Below, piece after piece: positions 44,957 to 52,899 of a stretch of 64,000 nt of DNA; positions within the stretch are counted from its first letter, which is position 1; each line of letters opens with the position of its first letter. Source of the stretch: Sphingorhabdus sp. SMR4y (lineage in GTDB: Bacteria > Pseudomonadota > Alphaproteobacteria > Sphingomonadales > Sphingomonadaceae). A program made the translations under genes and the position numbers. The stretch lies in assembly GCF_002218195.1 (NCBI RefSeq), contig NZ_CP022336.1:2723001-2787000 (forward strand). Direction: 5' to 3'. Below the pieces are notes generated by a model that worked only from the letters and a program-made list of their open reading frames with translations, was not told the DNA's origin and did not search any database.

Positions 44957-45761
44957 GGTTCCACTCCAGTCGGGCGCTCAGCCCGTAAAGACCGCTGCGG
45001 TGGCGCAGCAGATTGATGTCGAAAGCAGGATGGCCCGGAGCATTGGCTTCGAGCGCGAGCGACGGCGCCGCGGCCACTGACCAGCGGCTGAAGGCAGCGG
45101 TCGGCAGAGGATTGTCGGGATCGCTGCCGGAGCGCAGGATCAGGCTGAGGGTACCGGACTTCTGCGCCGACAGCGACAGGCGGCGGGTGGCGGTCAGGTC
45201 GAGGCCCCTGGGTTTCTTGCCCGCCAGTTCGATGATCACCGTCGCCATGGCCGAGGATTGCACCCCGTCGGCCGCCGCGCGCAGCGCCGCGATAGCATCC
45301 GGTGCATCGACATGGAGGATATTGTCCGGATCGATGCCCAGCTCCGCCAGTCCCGGCGGGTAGAGCCGGCCCTGCCGTCTCGCTTCGCTGCTTTCGCTGA
45401 TCCACAGGACGGGGCGCTTCTCCTGATCCAGATTCCGGCACCGCTGCGCCATCAGCAGCGCCATCGCCGCGGCACTGGTCCGGTCATCCCTGTTCTCTGC
45501 GTGCAGTTCGTGCAGCGCCGCACGCGGCAGGCCATCGGCTCCGGCATTGCCGCGCAAGGCGGCGTCGATCCGTTCGACCCCGAAACCGAAATGCAACGGC
45601 GCTCCGTCATCTTCCGCGGTTCTGACCCCGGACGCTGCCAGGATTTTGGCCAGCCGCGCCCGCAAGGCAGAAGCCTTCGCTGGTAGCGCCGCTGGCGCAG
45701 TAGAGGGTCTGTCGGGTAAAGCCCTGCAGCCCCCGCCCGAATCCGAATCGATATTGTTCAT
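44832..45761 (-). CDS. imuA: ImuA, RecA-like mutasome protein
   Basis: A 309-residue member of the ImuA (SulA/RecA-like) family needed for damage-induced mutagenesis. ALHELHAENRDDRTSAAAMALLMAQRC and RPVLWISESSEARRQGRLYPPGLAELGIDPDNILHVDA are family segments; a conserved Walker A is not evident. The ATG at 45761 overlaps the LexA box, which fits tight SOS control of the whole imuA-imuB-dnaE2 operon. The frame is open to 45944 but lacks homology there. Its 3' end overlaps imuB by 125 bases. Confidence 0.9.
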   Translation of the reverse strand: MNNIDSDSGGGCRALPDRPSTAPAALPAKASALRARLAKILAASGVRTAEDDGAPLHFGFGVERIDAALRGNAGADGLPRAALHELHAENRDDRTSAAAMALLMAQRCRNLDQEKRPVLWISESSEARRQGRLYPPGLAELGIDPDNILHVDAPDAIAALRAAADGVQSSAMATVIIELAGKKPRGLDLTATRRLSLSAQKSGTLSLILRSGSDPDNPLPTAAFSRWSVAAAPSLALEANAPGHPAFDINLLRHRSGLYGLSARLEWNRDDQVFREQPSGQPEEKGAPDTGAVPALAAVRTDHQGTRAA

Positions 45762-45770
45762 GGTTTGTTC
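45756..45770. promoter_or_regulatory. LexA (SOS) box over the imuA start
   Basis: GTTC-ATGGTTT-GTTC, an exact match to the alphaproteobacterial LexA direct repeat GTTC-N7-GTTC. It covers the imuA start codon, so LexA binding would block early elongation or initiation of the mutasome operon. Confidence 0.85.
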
Positions 45771-45921
45771 TAATTTAGAGAAGCGCGTCGCAGGGTCAAG
45801 CCATTCCACAAGTCTGGCCAAAAGTCTGGCCACGGATCCGGCACTGCCGGAGGACAGCCAAACGCTGCCCGGAGCGGGCCAATATCCCGAAAAAGATGCG
45901 GATATCCGGACAGGCCGGTTC

Positions 45922-45958
45922 GAAAAAAGAGCCCGCTTCTGCAAAGACAGAAGCGGGC
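45922..45958 (-). terminator. Rho-independent terminator after the dps-small protein unit
   Basis: Stem GCCCGCTTCTG with CAGAAGCGGGC, six-base loop, and a T-run on the minus strand (complement of AAAAAAGA at 45923-45930). It lies 29 bases after the stop of the 41-residue membrane protein. Confidence 0.88.
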
Positions 45959-45986
45959 CAGGCGCACTTGCAACCTTGCAACCGGT

Positions 45987-46112
45987 TCAGAAAAAGCCGG
46001 TAACCGCGGCTAGTGCCACGGCCGCCAACAGGGTCGATATACCCAGTACAATAATCATATGGCGGGTGGTGAAACCCTGACGGGCGCTGGTTTTGTCCAA
46101 TTGTTTCTTCAT
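45987..46112 (-). CDS. 41-residue single-span membrane protein, function unknown
   Basis: A short gene starting MKKQLDKTSARQGFTTRH, followed by one hydrophobic helix MIIVLGISTLLAAVALAAV and ending TGFF. AGGAAG five bases before the ATG at 46112 is a good ribosome site. It lies 33 bases after the dps stop on the same strand, and a strong terminator follows, so a dps-small protein transcript is likely. The basic N-terminus predicts a cytoplasmic N-terminus and an inner-membrane helix. No family is recognised; the role may relate to stationary-phase or oxidative stress by association with dps. Confidence 0.7.
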   Translation of the reverse strand: MKKQLDKTSARQGFTTRHMIIVLGISTLLAAVALAAVTGFF

Positions 46113-46145
46113 AGGTTCTTCCTGGATGCTAATGGCGAAGGCGGA

Positions 46146-46640
46146 CTATATGCTGGCCGACAGCATCCATGATGATTCTTCCATCACGCCGATCCGTGCA
46201 GTCAGCAGATCTGCCGTGAAAACATCGTCTGCCTCTTCGGCCGTTTTGACAAAGTCGCGCATCTGGTCGGCCACAGTGAGCGTGTCGTCGGACAGCTGCT
46301 TGAGCATGGATTCGACGTCGCCATATTCGACCTGATCCTTGATCACGCTATTCTCGATATAGGTGGAAAGCCCGACCGGCGTTTTCGCGCCGAGCGCCCG
46401 GATCCTTTCGGCAATTTCATCGATCGAGGCGGCCAGATCTTCATATTGGGCTTCGGTCAGCTTGTGGACACCGTGAAATTGCGGGCCGGTCACATTCCAG
46501 TGCACCGCCTGCGTCTTCTGGTACAGCACATAGGTGGAGGCCAGCGCCTTGCCCAGCTTCTCTGCCATGGTGGCGCGGTCGGCTTTTTTGATATCGCTTT
46601 TCATCTCGCGGAGTTCTGCGGATTTGATCGTTGCTGTCAT
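46146..46640 (-). CDS. dps: Dps, DNA-binding ferritin-like protein
   Basis: A 164-residue Dps protein, which forms 12-mers that oxidise and store iron and protect DNA under starvation or peroxide stress. The ferroxidase-site signature is clear: AVHWNVTGPQFHGVHKLTEAQYEDLAASIDEIAERIRALG, here noted in parts as HWNV, GPQFHGVH, D and E in DEIAERIR. The N-terminal tail is Lys-rich. It is followed by the small membrane protein at 45987. The ATG at 46640 follows AAGGAAG. Confidence 0.95.
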   Translation of the reverse strand: MTATIKSAELREMKSDIKKADRATMAEKLGKALASTYVLYQKTQAVHWNVTGPQFHGVHKLTEAQYEDLAASIDEIAERIRALGAKTPVGLSTYIENSVIKDQVEYGDVESMLKQLSDDTLTVADQMRDFVKTAEEADDVFTADLLTARIGVMEESSWMLSASI

Positions 46641-46886
46641 AATATGTTCTTCCTTTCATGATGGTGCGCTCAACGAACTGGCGGAGCGCGTTCCCTGACA
46701 ATGATTACGCCCCGGCCCACAATTGGTTCCGTTTAACCGCCGGAAAGATCAGGTGATATTCCGCTCCATCGTGACGGGTACCGGCAGGGTGAAGGAAAGA
46801 GCGGCGGAAGCGCCTCCGGGAAAGGGGAACCAATCCGCTTTCCGCTGCGTAGACTCGTCATAACCCCCAACGAAAGGACGACAGAA

Positions 46887-47453
46887 ATGACAAAGATTTC
46901 CGACGCAAAAATAGCCATTCTCGCCACAGACGGGTTTGAAAAATCCGAACTGTTCGAACCGAAGAAGCAGCTTGCCGACGCCGGCGCAGATGTCACGATC
47001 GTGTCGCTGGAAAGCGGCTCGATCAAAAGCTGGGATGAAAAGGACTGGGGCGAAAGCATCGATGTCGATATCACCGTCGACCAGGCCAGCGAAGGCGATT
47101 TTGATGCGCTGGTGCTGCCCGGCGGTCAGATGAACCCGGACATCCTGCGGGTCGAGGATAAGGCGGTCGATTTTGTGAAAGCCTTTTTCAATGCCGGCAA
47201 ACCGGTTGCCGCAATCTGCCACGCGCCATGGCTGCTGATCGAGGCGGATCTGGTGCAGGGCCGCAAGGTCACCGGCTATCCATCGATCAAGACCGACCTG
47301 ATCAATGCCGGCGCGCGATTTGAGGATAGCGAAGTGGTGGTCGACAACGGCCTGATTACCTCGCGCAATCCTGGCGACCTCGACGCATTCTGCAGCAAGA
47401 TCATCGAGGAAGTCCGGGAAGGCATCCACAACCGGACGAAAAAGGCGGCCTGA
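46887..47453 (+). CDS. PfpI/DJ-1 family type 1 glutamine amidotransferase-like protein
   Basis: A 188-residue protein of the PfpI/YhbO group, considered stress-protective enzymes reported as deglycases or proteases. Catalytic residues are Glu18 in GFEKSE, Cys111 and His112 in AAICHAPW. The LPGGQMNPDILR and SRNPGDLDAFC segments match the family. AAGGACG precedes the ATG. It is divergent from dps, with a 246-base gap in which no promoter element was recognised with confidence. Confidence 0.92.
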   Translation: MTKISDAKIAILATDGFEKSELFEPKKQLADAGADVTIVSLESGSIKSWDEKDWGESIDVDITVDQASEGDFDALVLPGGQMNPDILRVEDKAVDFVKAFFNAGKPVAAICHAPWLLIEADLVQGRKVTGYPSIKTDLINAGARFEDSEVVVDNGLITSRNPGDLDAFCSKIIEEVREGIHNRTKKAA

Positions 47454-47472
47454 ATCGGGGCGCAGGCCATGT

Positions 47473-47501
47473 GAGGACGGGCTCTTCCGGAGCCGGTCCT
47501 C
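47473..47501. terminator. GC-rich hairpin after the PfpI-like gene, possible terminator
   Basis: GAGGACGGGCTC facing GGAGCCGGTCCTC with one mismatch and a loop of four. There is no T-run, so rho-independent termination is uncertain. Confidence 0.35.
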
Positions 47502-47641
47502 CGCAGCAGATAACGGCAGATTTGCCTTTTGTCCTGCCCCTGCGTCGACTCGCCTCAATAACCTTAACAAAACCGGCCGTCGCTTTTTAGCGAGCATTTC
47601 GTATGGAAAAATGCCATTTTTGTAACCCCAAGGAGTAACAT

Positions 47642-48160
47642 ATGAAGAATTTTCTGACCCTCGTGACCGGCGCCGCGCTGCTCGCGGCGACCCCGGCCCT
47701 GGCGCAAGAAGCCGCTACGGCTGTCGACGTTCAGGCCGGCATGAAGGTATTCGGACCCAATGGCGGTCCCGTCGGTACGGTGGAATCCGTAGCCGGTGGT
47801 GCTGTCGTTGTGGATACCGGCACCAACAAGGCGGCGCTTTCGCCGGATGCATTTGCCAAGGCGGAAAACGGCCTGTCGATCACCATGACCAAGGTCGATC
47901 TGGACGCAGCCGTTGAAAAAGCGGCGGCCGATGCCAGAGCCAAGCTGCTCGCCGCGCTGACCCCGGGCACCGAAGTGAAAACCGTAACCGGCGCTGCAGT
48001 CATTGGCACCATTCAGGAAAATGACGAAGAATATGTGACCGTCGACCATGAAGGTGTGCCGGTCAAATTGCCGGTCGAAGCTTTCATGGCTCAGGCCGAT
48101 GGTGTTTCGATCACGATGACCGAAGACCAGTTCAAAGCCGCGCTTTCCGGTACCCAGTAA
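47642..48160 (+). CDS. Exported protein with two internal repeats, function unknown
   Basis: A 172-residue protein with a signal peptide cleaved after PALAQ near residue 22. The mature part has two related units. Each has a turn with G-x-V-G-T-(V/I), a V(V/T)VD strand, a (P/S)(D/E)AF(A/M) segment and a closing (L/V)SITMT motif; they lie at about residues 30-83 and 103-160. This resembles paired small beta-domains (PRC-barrel or SH3-like), which is inference. Expression may be high judging by a good ribosome site AAGGAG. No partner genes nearby. Confidence 0.72.
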   Translation: MKNFLTLVTGAALLAATPALAQEAATAVDVQAGMKVFGPNGGPVGTVESVAGGAVVVDTGTNKAALSPDAFAKAENGLSITMTKVDLDAAVEKAAADARAKLLAALTPGTEVKTVTGAAVIGTIQENDEEYVTVDHEGVPVKLPVEAFMAQADGVSITMTEDQFKAALSGTQ

Positions 48161-48176
48161 GCCAATCGCCCTGGCG

Positions 48177-48200
48177 GCGGCAGGTCATGGAGCCTGCCGC
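48177..48200. terminator. Hairpin between convergent genes, possible bidirectional terminator
   Basis: GCGGCAGG and CCTGCCGC with an 8-base loop lie between the exported protein gene and ribH stops. No T-run is present. Confidence 0.35.
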
Positions 48201-48202
48201 TG

Positions 48203-48625
48203 CTAGGAGCTGAATTTCAATCCCAGTTCATACATCGCTATCGCCGCCTGGGCAGCCTCGCCGCCCTTGTTCTTGCGCGTCTTGTCCGCACGGGCCAGCG
48301 CCTGTTCCTCATTCTCTGTCGTGATGATGCCATTGCCGACCGCTGCACCGTCCATCGACAGCGCCATGATCCCGCGGGCGCTTTCGCCGGCGACAATCTC
48401 GAAATGATAGGTCTCGCCGCGGATCACCACGCCGATGGCGACAAAGCCGTCATATTGGTTGGCGTCTATGGCCATCGAGATCGCGCCGGGAATTTCCAGT
48501 GCACCGGGGACGGTGATGATCTCGTGCTCGTGTCCCGCCGCCTTGAGCGCATCGGTCGCGCCCTCGATCAGCATGTCGTTGAGATGGTCGTAGAAACGCG
48601 CTTCGACGATCAGGAATTTTGCCAT
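48203..48625 (-). CDS. ribH: 6,7-dimethyl-8-ribityllumazine synthase
   Basis: A 140-residue lumazine synthase, the penultimate riboflavin enzyme, condensing 3,4-dihydroxy-2-butanone 4-phosphate with a ribitylaminopyrimidine. [36 protein letters not shown] with the catalytic histidine, and [14 protein letters not shown] are conserved. It lies 95 bases downstream of ribB on the same strand, with half of a palindromic repeat between, so the two supply the same branch of the pathway. Confidence 0.95.
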   Translation of the reverse strand: MAKFLIVEARFYDHLNDMLIEGATDALKAAGHEHEIITVPGALEIPGAISMAIDANQYDGFVAIGVVIRGETYHFEIVAGESARGIMALSMDGAAVGNGIITTENEEQALARADKTRKNKGGEAAQAAIAMYELGLKFSS

Positions 48626-48644
48626 TTTCTGTCTCTTTCAAATT

Positions 48645-48671
48645 CGTCATCCTGAAATCTTTCAGGATCGG
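48645..48671. repeat. Short hairpin copy of the GTCATCCTGA repeat family
   Basis: TCGTCATCCTGAAATCTTTC followed by AGGATCGG; a worn half copy of the repeat at 50140-50230. Located between ribB and ribH. Confidence 0.55.
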
Positions 48672-48720
48672 GTGGATAGATGCTCGCGGGGCCTGGAACC
48701 GGTGCAGGACGCCAGGCCGG

Positions 48721-50037
48721 TCAGGCGTTCTCCAGCTCTTTGTCTGCAGTGTCGCTGTCGATGGCAGGTACGGCGCGCTGCCCGACAATCCGCAAGCCAT
48801 AAGCGTCGAGACCGACCAGATCGTGGCTGGTGTTGGTCAGCAATTCCATATCATGGACGCCTAGCTCGCTGAGGATCTGTGCGCCAACGCCATAGTCGCG
48901 CTGCTGATCCATGGGCGGCGGCTTGACTCCCGCCAGGCTGCGGACCTGCTGCGAGAAGAAATCGGGCTGGCGCGGATTGATGAAGACGATCACGCCGGCT
49001 CCTTCCTTGCCGATGATTTTCATCGATTCCTCGATCATGCTGGGCCGACCGGTGTCCTGGGCGAACATGTCGGGAAACATGGTGGTTGCGTGCATCCGTA
49101 CCAGCGTTGGCTGGTCGGGGTCGACATGGCCCTTCTGCAACACGATCTGCTCGCTTTCGGTCGCCATGTTATAATAGGTGATAGCATTCCATTCGCCACC
49201 CCAACGGCTGGTGAAGCGGGCCTCTGCGCGCCGTTCGGTCAGATGATCGTGGCGCAGGCGATAGGCGATCAGGTCGCGGATCGTGCCGATTTTCATGCCG
49301 TGATGCTGGGCAAATTCGATCAGGTCGTCGAGTCGTGCCATTTCGCCGTCATCCTTCATGATCTCGCAGATCACGCCGGACGGGTTGAGGCCGGCCAGCC
49401 GCGAGACATCGACCGCCGCTTCGGTATGGCCGGCGCGGACCAGCACGCCGCCGTTGCGCGCCTGCAGCGGAAAGACATGGCCGGGGGTGACAATCTCTTC
49501 CTTGCCCTTGGTCCGGTCGATCGCCACCGCCACGGTGCGCGCCCGGTCGGCGGCGCTGATCCCGGTGGTGACGCCGTCGCGCGCCTCGATCGAGATTGTG
49601 AAGGCGGTTTCATAGGCGCCGCGGTTGTTCTGGCTCATCATGTCGAGACCCAGTTCCTCGACCCGGTCGCGGGTCATCGCCAGACAGATCAGGCCGCGGC
49701 CATATTTGGCCATGAAGTTGATCGCATCGGGCGTGGCCATCTGCGCCGGGATGATCAGGTCGCCTTCATTCTCGCGATCCTCGTCATCGACCAGGATATA
49801 CATGCGTCCGTTGCGCGCCTCGTTGATAATCTCTTCTGCCGATGCCATGACCCCGCTGCCGCCGCGCGCCAGATAGGTCTCCAGCTTGCCGAGCGTCTCC
49901 GCCGTCGGGTTCCAGTCCTCCTGTCCCAGGCTGCGCAGGCTGTTGGCGTGAAGGCCAGCCGCCCGCGCCAGCCCGGCCCGCGTCTCCTCGCCGGATTCAA
50001 TCAGGGCGACCAGTTTTTCGATCAGGATCTTGCTCAT
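48721..50037 (-). CDS. ribB: 3,4-dihydroxy-2-butanone-4-phosphate synthase with N-terminal HTH and degenerate GTP cyclohydrolase II domain
   Basis: A 438-residue three-part protein. Residues 1-58 form a small helix-turn-helix ([34 protein letters not shown]) of the Cro/cI type. Residues 65-270 are a complete Rib[12 protein letters not shown] at 84-94, [40 protein letters not shown]. Residues 275-425 look like GTP cyclohydrolase II but lack its three zinc cysteines ([15 protein letters not shown] replaces the Cys-rich loop) and the RQEGRG motif, as in RibBX proteins. It makes the four-carbon precursor used by RibH. Two operator-like palindromes lie 15-75 bases upstream. Confidence 0.92.
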   Translation of the reverse strand: MSKILIEKLVALIESGEETRAGLARAAGLHANSLRSLGQEDWNPTAETLGKLETYLARGGSGVMASAEEIINEARNGRMYILVDDEDRENEGDLIIPAQMATPDAINFMAKYGRGLICLAMTRDRVEELGLDMMSQNNRGAYETAFTISIEARDGVTTGISAADRARTVAVAIDRTKGKEEIVTPGHVFPLQARNGGVLVRAGHTEAAVDVSRLAGLNPSGVICEIMKDDGEMARLDDLIEFAQHHGMKIGTIRDLIAYRLRHDHLTERRAEARFTSRWGGEWNAITYYNMATESEQIVLQKGHVDPDQPTLVRMHATTMFPDMFAQDTGRPSMIEESMKIIGKEGAGVIVFINPRQPDFFSQQVRSLAGVKPPPMDQQRDYGVGAQILSELGVHDMELLTNTSHDLVGLDAYGLRIVGQRAVPAIDSDTADKELENA

Positions 50038-50053
50038 GGACTCGGCCTTTCAA

Positions 50054-50079
50054 TGTGATATTGGGAATCGGGTATCACA
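50054..50079. promoter_or_regulatory. Operator-like palindrome 1 upstream of ribB
   Basis: TGTGAT-N14-ATCACA, extended as AATGTGATA and TATCACATT (arms of nine). It begins 16 bases before the ribB ATG. Confidence 0.6.
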
Positions 50080-50085
50080 TTGAAG

Positions 50086-50112
50086 TGTGATTGGTCTAGA
50101 GGAAATATCACA
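50086..50112. promoter_or_regulatory. Operator-like palindrome 2 upstream of ribB
   Basis: TGTGAT-N15-ATCACA, a second copy with the right arm again TATCACATT. The two palindromes are offset by 32-33 bases, about three helical turns. Confidence 0.6.
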
Positions 50113-50139
50113 TTGGGCTCACATGATGTGTTGTGCTCT

Positions 50140-50230
50140 CGTCATCCTGAACTTGTTTCAGGAACCCATCACTCCTCCCGCAACCTTCCGGTTTTACCGC
50201 CTGAGGTCCTGAAACAAGTTCAGGATGACG
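50140..50230. repeat. Interspersed inverted repeat (GTCATCCTGA family)
   Basis: CGTCATCCTGAACTTGTTTC with AGGA at the left and its near-perfect inverse TCCTGAAACAAGTTCAGGAT-GACG at the right, enclosing about 42 bases. It separates the ribB promoter region from the exonuclease gene. Confidence 0.85.
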
Positions 50231-50299
50231 GTAATCCTTGCCGCAAAAGCCCCCCCACCCTTGACCGGAACCTTTCCCGACCCAATACGCTTTTACACC

Positions 50300-51301
50300 A
50301 TGGCAAAAGCGAAACACTGGATCGAGCCGCATCCGCAGGGCATTTATGTACGGCCGGCAGATGTCTGGATCGATCCGTCGACCCCTAAGCAGCGCGCCGT
50401 GGTCACCCATGGCCACGCCGATCACGCGCGCGGTGGACATGGGGATGTCTGGGCGACGCCGGAGACGCTGGCGATCATGGGCCTGCGCTATGGCACGGAA
50501 GCCGGGACGCCGATCAGCTATGGCAACGGGTTCGAACGTGGCGGGGTGCGGTTCAGCCTGCATTCGGCGGGTCATGTGCTGGGTTCGGCCCAGGTGCTGA
50601 TGGAATATCAGGGCGAGCGGGTAGTCGTCACCGGCGATTACAAGCGCCGCGCCGATCCGACTTGCGCGCCGTTCGAACCGGTGCCCTGCGATATTTTCAT
50701 AACCGAGGCGACCTTTGGCCTGCCGGTGTTCCAGCATCCGCCGATTGCCGGCGAAATTGCCAAGATTTTTGCCCGGCTCGAGGCCGAACCGGACAGCAGC
50801 ATCCTCGTCGGCGCCTATGCGCTGGGCAAGGCGCAGCGGGTGATTGCCGAGTTGCGCCGCGCCGGCTGGGACCAGCCGATCTATCTGCACGGGGCGCAGG
50901 TCAGGATGTGCGAATTATACGAAGAGCTCGGCGTCTCGCTGGGCGAATTGCGGCTGGTCATGGATACGCCGAAGGAAGAAATGCGCGGCCAGATCATCAT
51001 CGCGCCGCCCTCCGCGCTGACCGACAAGTGGAGCCGGCGGCTGCCCAATCCGGTCACCGCGATGGCGTCGGGCTGGATGCGGGTGCGCGGGCGGGCGCGG
51101 CAGCGCGGGGTCGAAATCCCGTTGGTCATTTCCGACCATGCCGACTGGGACGAGCTGACCGGCACGATCCGCGAACTGGCGCCGAAGGAAACCTGGATCA
51201 CCCATGGCAGCGAGGACGGCCTGCTGCGCTGGTGCGAGCTGCACCAGATCAGGGCGCGGGCGCTGTCGATGGTCGGGCGCGAAGAAGGGGATGACGGCTG
51301 A
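50300..51301 (+). CDS. Ligase-associated DNA exonuclease (metallo-beta-lactamase, beta-CASP type)
   Basis: A 333-residue metallo-beta-lactamase-fold nuclease. The metal motif HGHADH is at residues 37-42, followed by SAGHVLGSAQVLMEYQG, VTGDYK and a C-terminal FSDHADWDEL-like segment (ISDHADWDEL). Members are encoded next to ATP-dependent DNA ligases and process DNA ends for repair. The ATG at 50300 gives the family N-terminus; the frame is open upstream into the repeat. Its stop overlaps the ligase start (TGATG). Confidence 0.92.
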   Translation: MAKAKHWIEPHPQGIYVRPADVWIDPSTPKQRAVVTHGHADHARGGHGDVWATPETLAIMGLRYGTEAGTPISYGNGFERGGVRFSLHSAGHVLGSAQVLMEYQGERVVVTGDYKRRADPTCAPFEPVPCDIFITEATFGLPVFQHPPIAGEIAKIFARLEAEPDSSILVGAYALGKAQRVIAELRRAGWDQPIYLHGAQVRMCELYEELGVSLGELRLVMDTPKEEMRGQIIIAPPSALTDKWSRRLPNPVTAMASGWMRVRGRARQRGVEIPLVISDHADWDELTGTIRELAPKETWITHGSEDGLLRWCELHQIRARALSMVGREEGDDG

Positions 51302-52872
51302 TGCGCCGCTTTGCCGCCCTGATCGACAGTCTGGTCTATACGCGATCGCGCAACGCCAAGCTGGCGGCGATCGCCGGCTATTTGCGCGAAACGCCCGACC
51401 CCGATCGCGGCTGGGCGCTGGCGGCGCTGACCGACAGTTTGGATTTTCCGGCGGTCAAGTCCGCGACCATCCGCAATCTCGCCGGCACAAGAATCGATCC
51501 CGAACTGTTCCGTCTGTCGCGCCACCATGTCGGCGACACCGCCGAAACCGTGGCGCTGGTCTGGCCGGAAGCGGAAGGGCGCGTGCAGGGCGATCCAGGC
51601 ATCGACGAAGTGGTGCAGGCGCTGGTTGCCGCCAATCGCACGACCGCGCCCGACATTGTCGCGGACTTGCTCGACAGCATGGACAGCAACAGCCGCTATG
51701 CGATGCTCAAGCTGGCGGTCGGCGGGATGCGGGTCGGGGTGTCGGCGAGGCTGGCGAAGACCGCCTTCGCGCAGGCCTTTGACGTGGCGCTGGATGACGT
51801 CGAGGAGCTCTGGCACGCGCTTGACCCGCCCTATGACAGACTGTTCGCATGGGCAGAGAAGGGCGGCGCGCGTCCCGACCTGTCGGCAACGCCCTTCTTC
51901 CGGCCGTTCATGTTGTCTCATCCGTTCGAGGGCGATAGCCTTGATCTCGATCAATATGCGGTCGAGTGGAAATGGGACGGGATCCGCGTGCAGGCGGTGC
52001 ATCTCGGCGGCGAGACCCGGCTCTACAGCCGCGGCGGCGATGATATCAGCGCGTCTTTCCCCGACATTGTCGAAGCGTTCGACCGCGACGGCGTGATCGA
52101 TGGCGAATTGCTGGTCCGTGGCACCGACCAGGGCGGCGAAGCGGCGAGTTTCAACGCGCTGCAGAAGCGGCTCGGTCGCAAGACCGTCTCGAAAAAGATG
52201 CGGCAGGAATTTCCCGCCTTTGTCCGGGTCTATGATCTGCTGATGGACGGGGGCACGGACCTGCGCCTGTCGCCCTGGCACGAACGGCGGCAGCGGCTCG
52301 AAAGTTTTGTGCCCAAGCTGCATCAAGACCATTTCGATCTTTCGGCGGTGGTCGATGTCGATGATTTCGCTGCGCTCGAAGAAATGCGCGCCGGGGCTCG
52401 CGATGCGGCCATTGAAGGCGTGATGCTGAAACGGCGCGAAAGCCCCTATCTCGCCGGACGGGTCACCGGTCACTGGTATAAATGGAAGCGCGACCCGCTG
52501 AATGCTGATTGCGTGATGATGTACGCGCAGCGCGGCAACGGGCGGCGTGCGTCCTTCTATTCCGACTATACATTCGGCTGCTGGACCGAGGACGGCGAAC
52601 TGCTGCCGGTCGGCAAGGCCTATTCCGGCTTCACCGACGAAGAGCTGAAATGGCTCGACCGCTTCGTCCGGCAGAATACGCTGAACCGCTTCGGGCCGGT
52701 GCGCGAGGTGAAGAAGTCGCTGGTGCTGGAAGTCGCGTTCGATTCGATCCACGAAAGCGGCCGCCACAAATCCGGTCTCGCCATGCGCTTCCCGCGCATC
52801 CACCGCATCCGCAAGGACAAGCCGGCCGAGGAAGCGGACCGGATCGCGACCTTGCAGGCGATGATTTCCTAG
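51301..52872 (+). CDS. ATP-dependent DNA ligase (exonuclease-associated type)
   Basis: A 523-residue ligase with an N-terminal helical DNA-binding domain, the adenylation domain with catalytic Lys224 in EWKWDGIRVQ (motif I KxDG), SRGGDDIS (motif III region), DGELLVRG (motif IV area), GVMLKRRESPY and WYKWKRDPL (motif V), then an OB-fold ending with RFPRIHRIRKDKPAEEADRI (motif VI). It would seal nicks in repair together with the preceding exonuclease. The two overlap by one base. Confidence 0.93.
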   Translation: MRRFAALIDSLVYTRSRNAKLAAIAGYLRETPDPDRGWALAALTDSLDFPAVKSATIRNLAGTRIDPELFRLSRHHVGDTAETVALVWPEAEGRVQGDPGIDEVVQALVAANRTTAPDIVADLLDSMDSNSRYAMLKLAVGGMRVGVSARLAKTAFAQAFDVALDDVEELWHALDPPYDRLFAWAEKGGARPDLSATPFFRPFMLSHPFEGDSLDLDQYAVEWKWDGIRVQAVHLGGETRLYSRGGDDISASFPDIVEAFDRDGVIDGELLVRGTDQGGEAASFNALQKRLGRKTVSKKMRQEFPAFVRVYDLLMDGGTDLRLSPWHERRQRLESFVPKLHQDHFDLSAVVDVDDFAALEEMRAGARDAAIEGVMLKRRESPYLAGRVTGHWYKWKRDPLNADCVMMYAQRGNGRRASFYSDYTFGCWTEDGELLPVGKAYSGFTDEELKWLDRFVRQNTLNRFGPVREVKKSLVLEVAFDSIHESGRHKSGLAMRFPRIHRIRKDKPAEEADRIATLQAMIS

Positions 52873-52899
52873 CTATTCATCTCCCGCAAGGGAGAAGGA

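Noticed and set aside
50041-50130. FMN riboswitch upstream of ribB
   Set aside because: The leader is short and contains palindromic TGTGAT/ATCACA elements; the conserved RFN helices and loop sequences were not found by eye.
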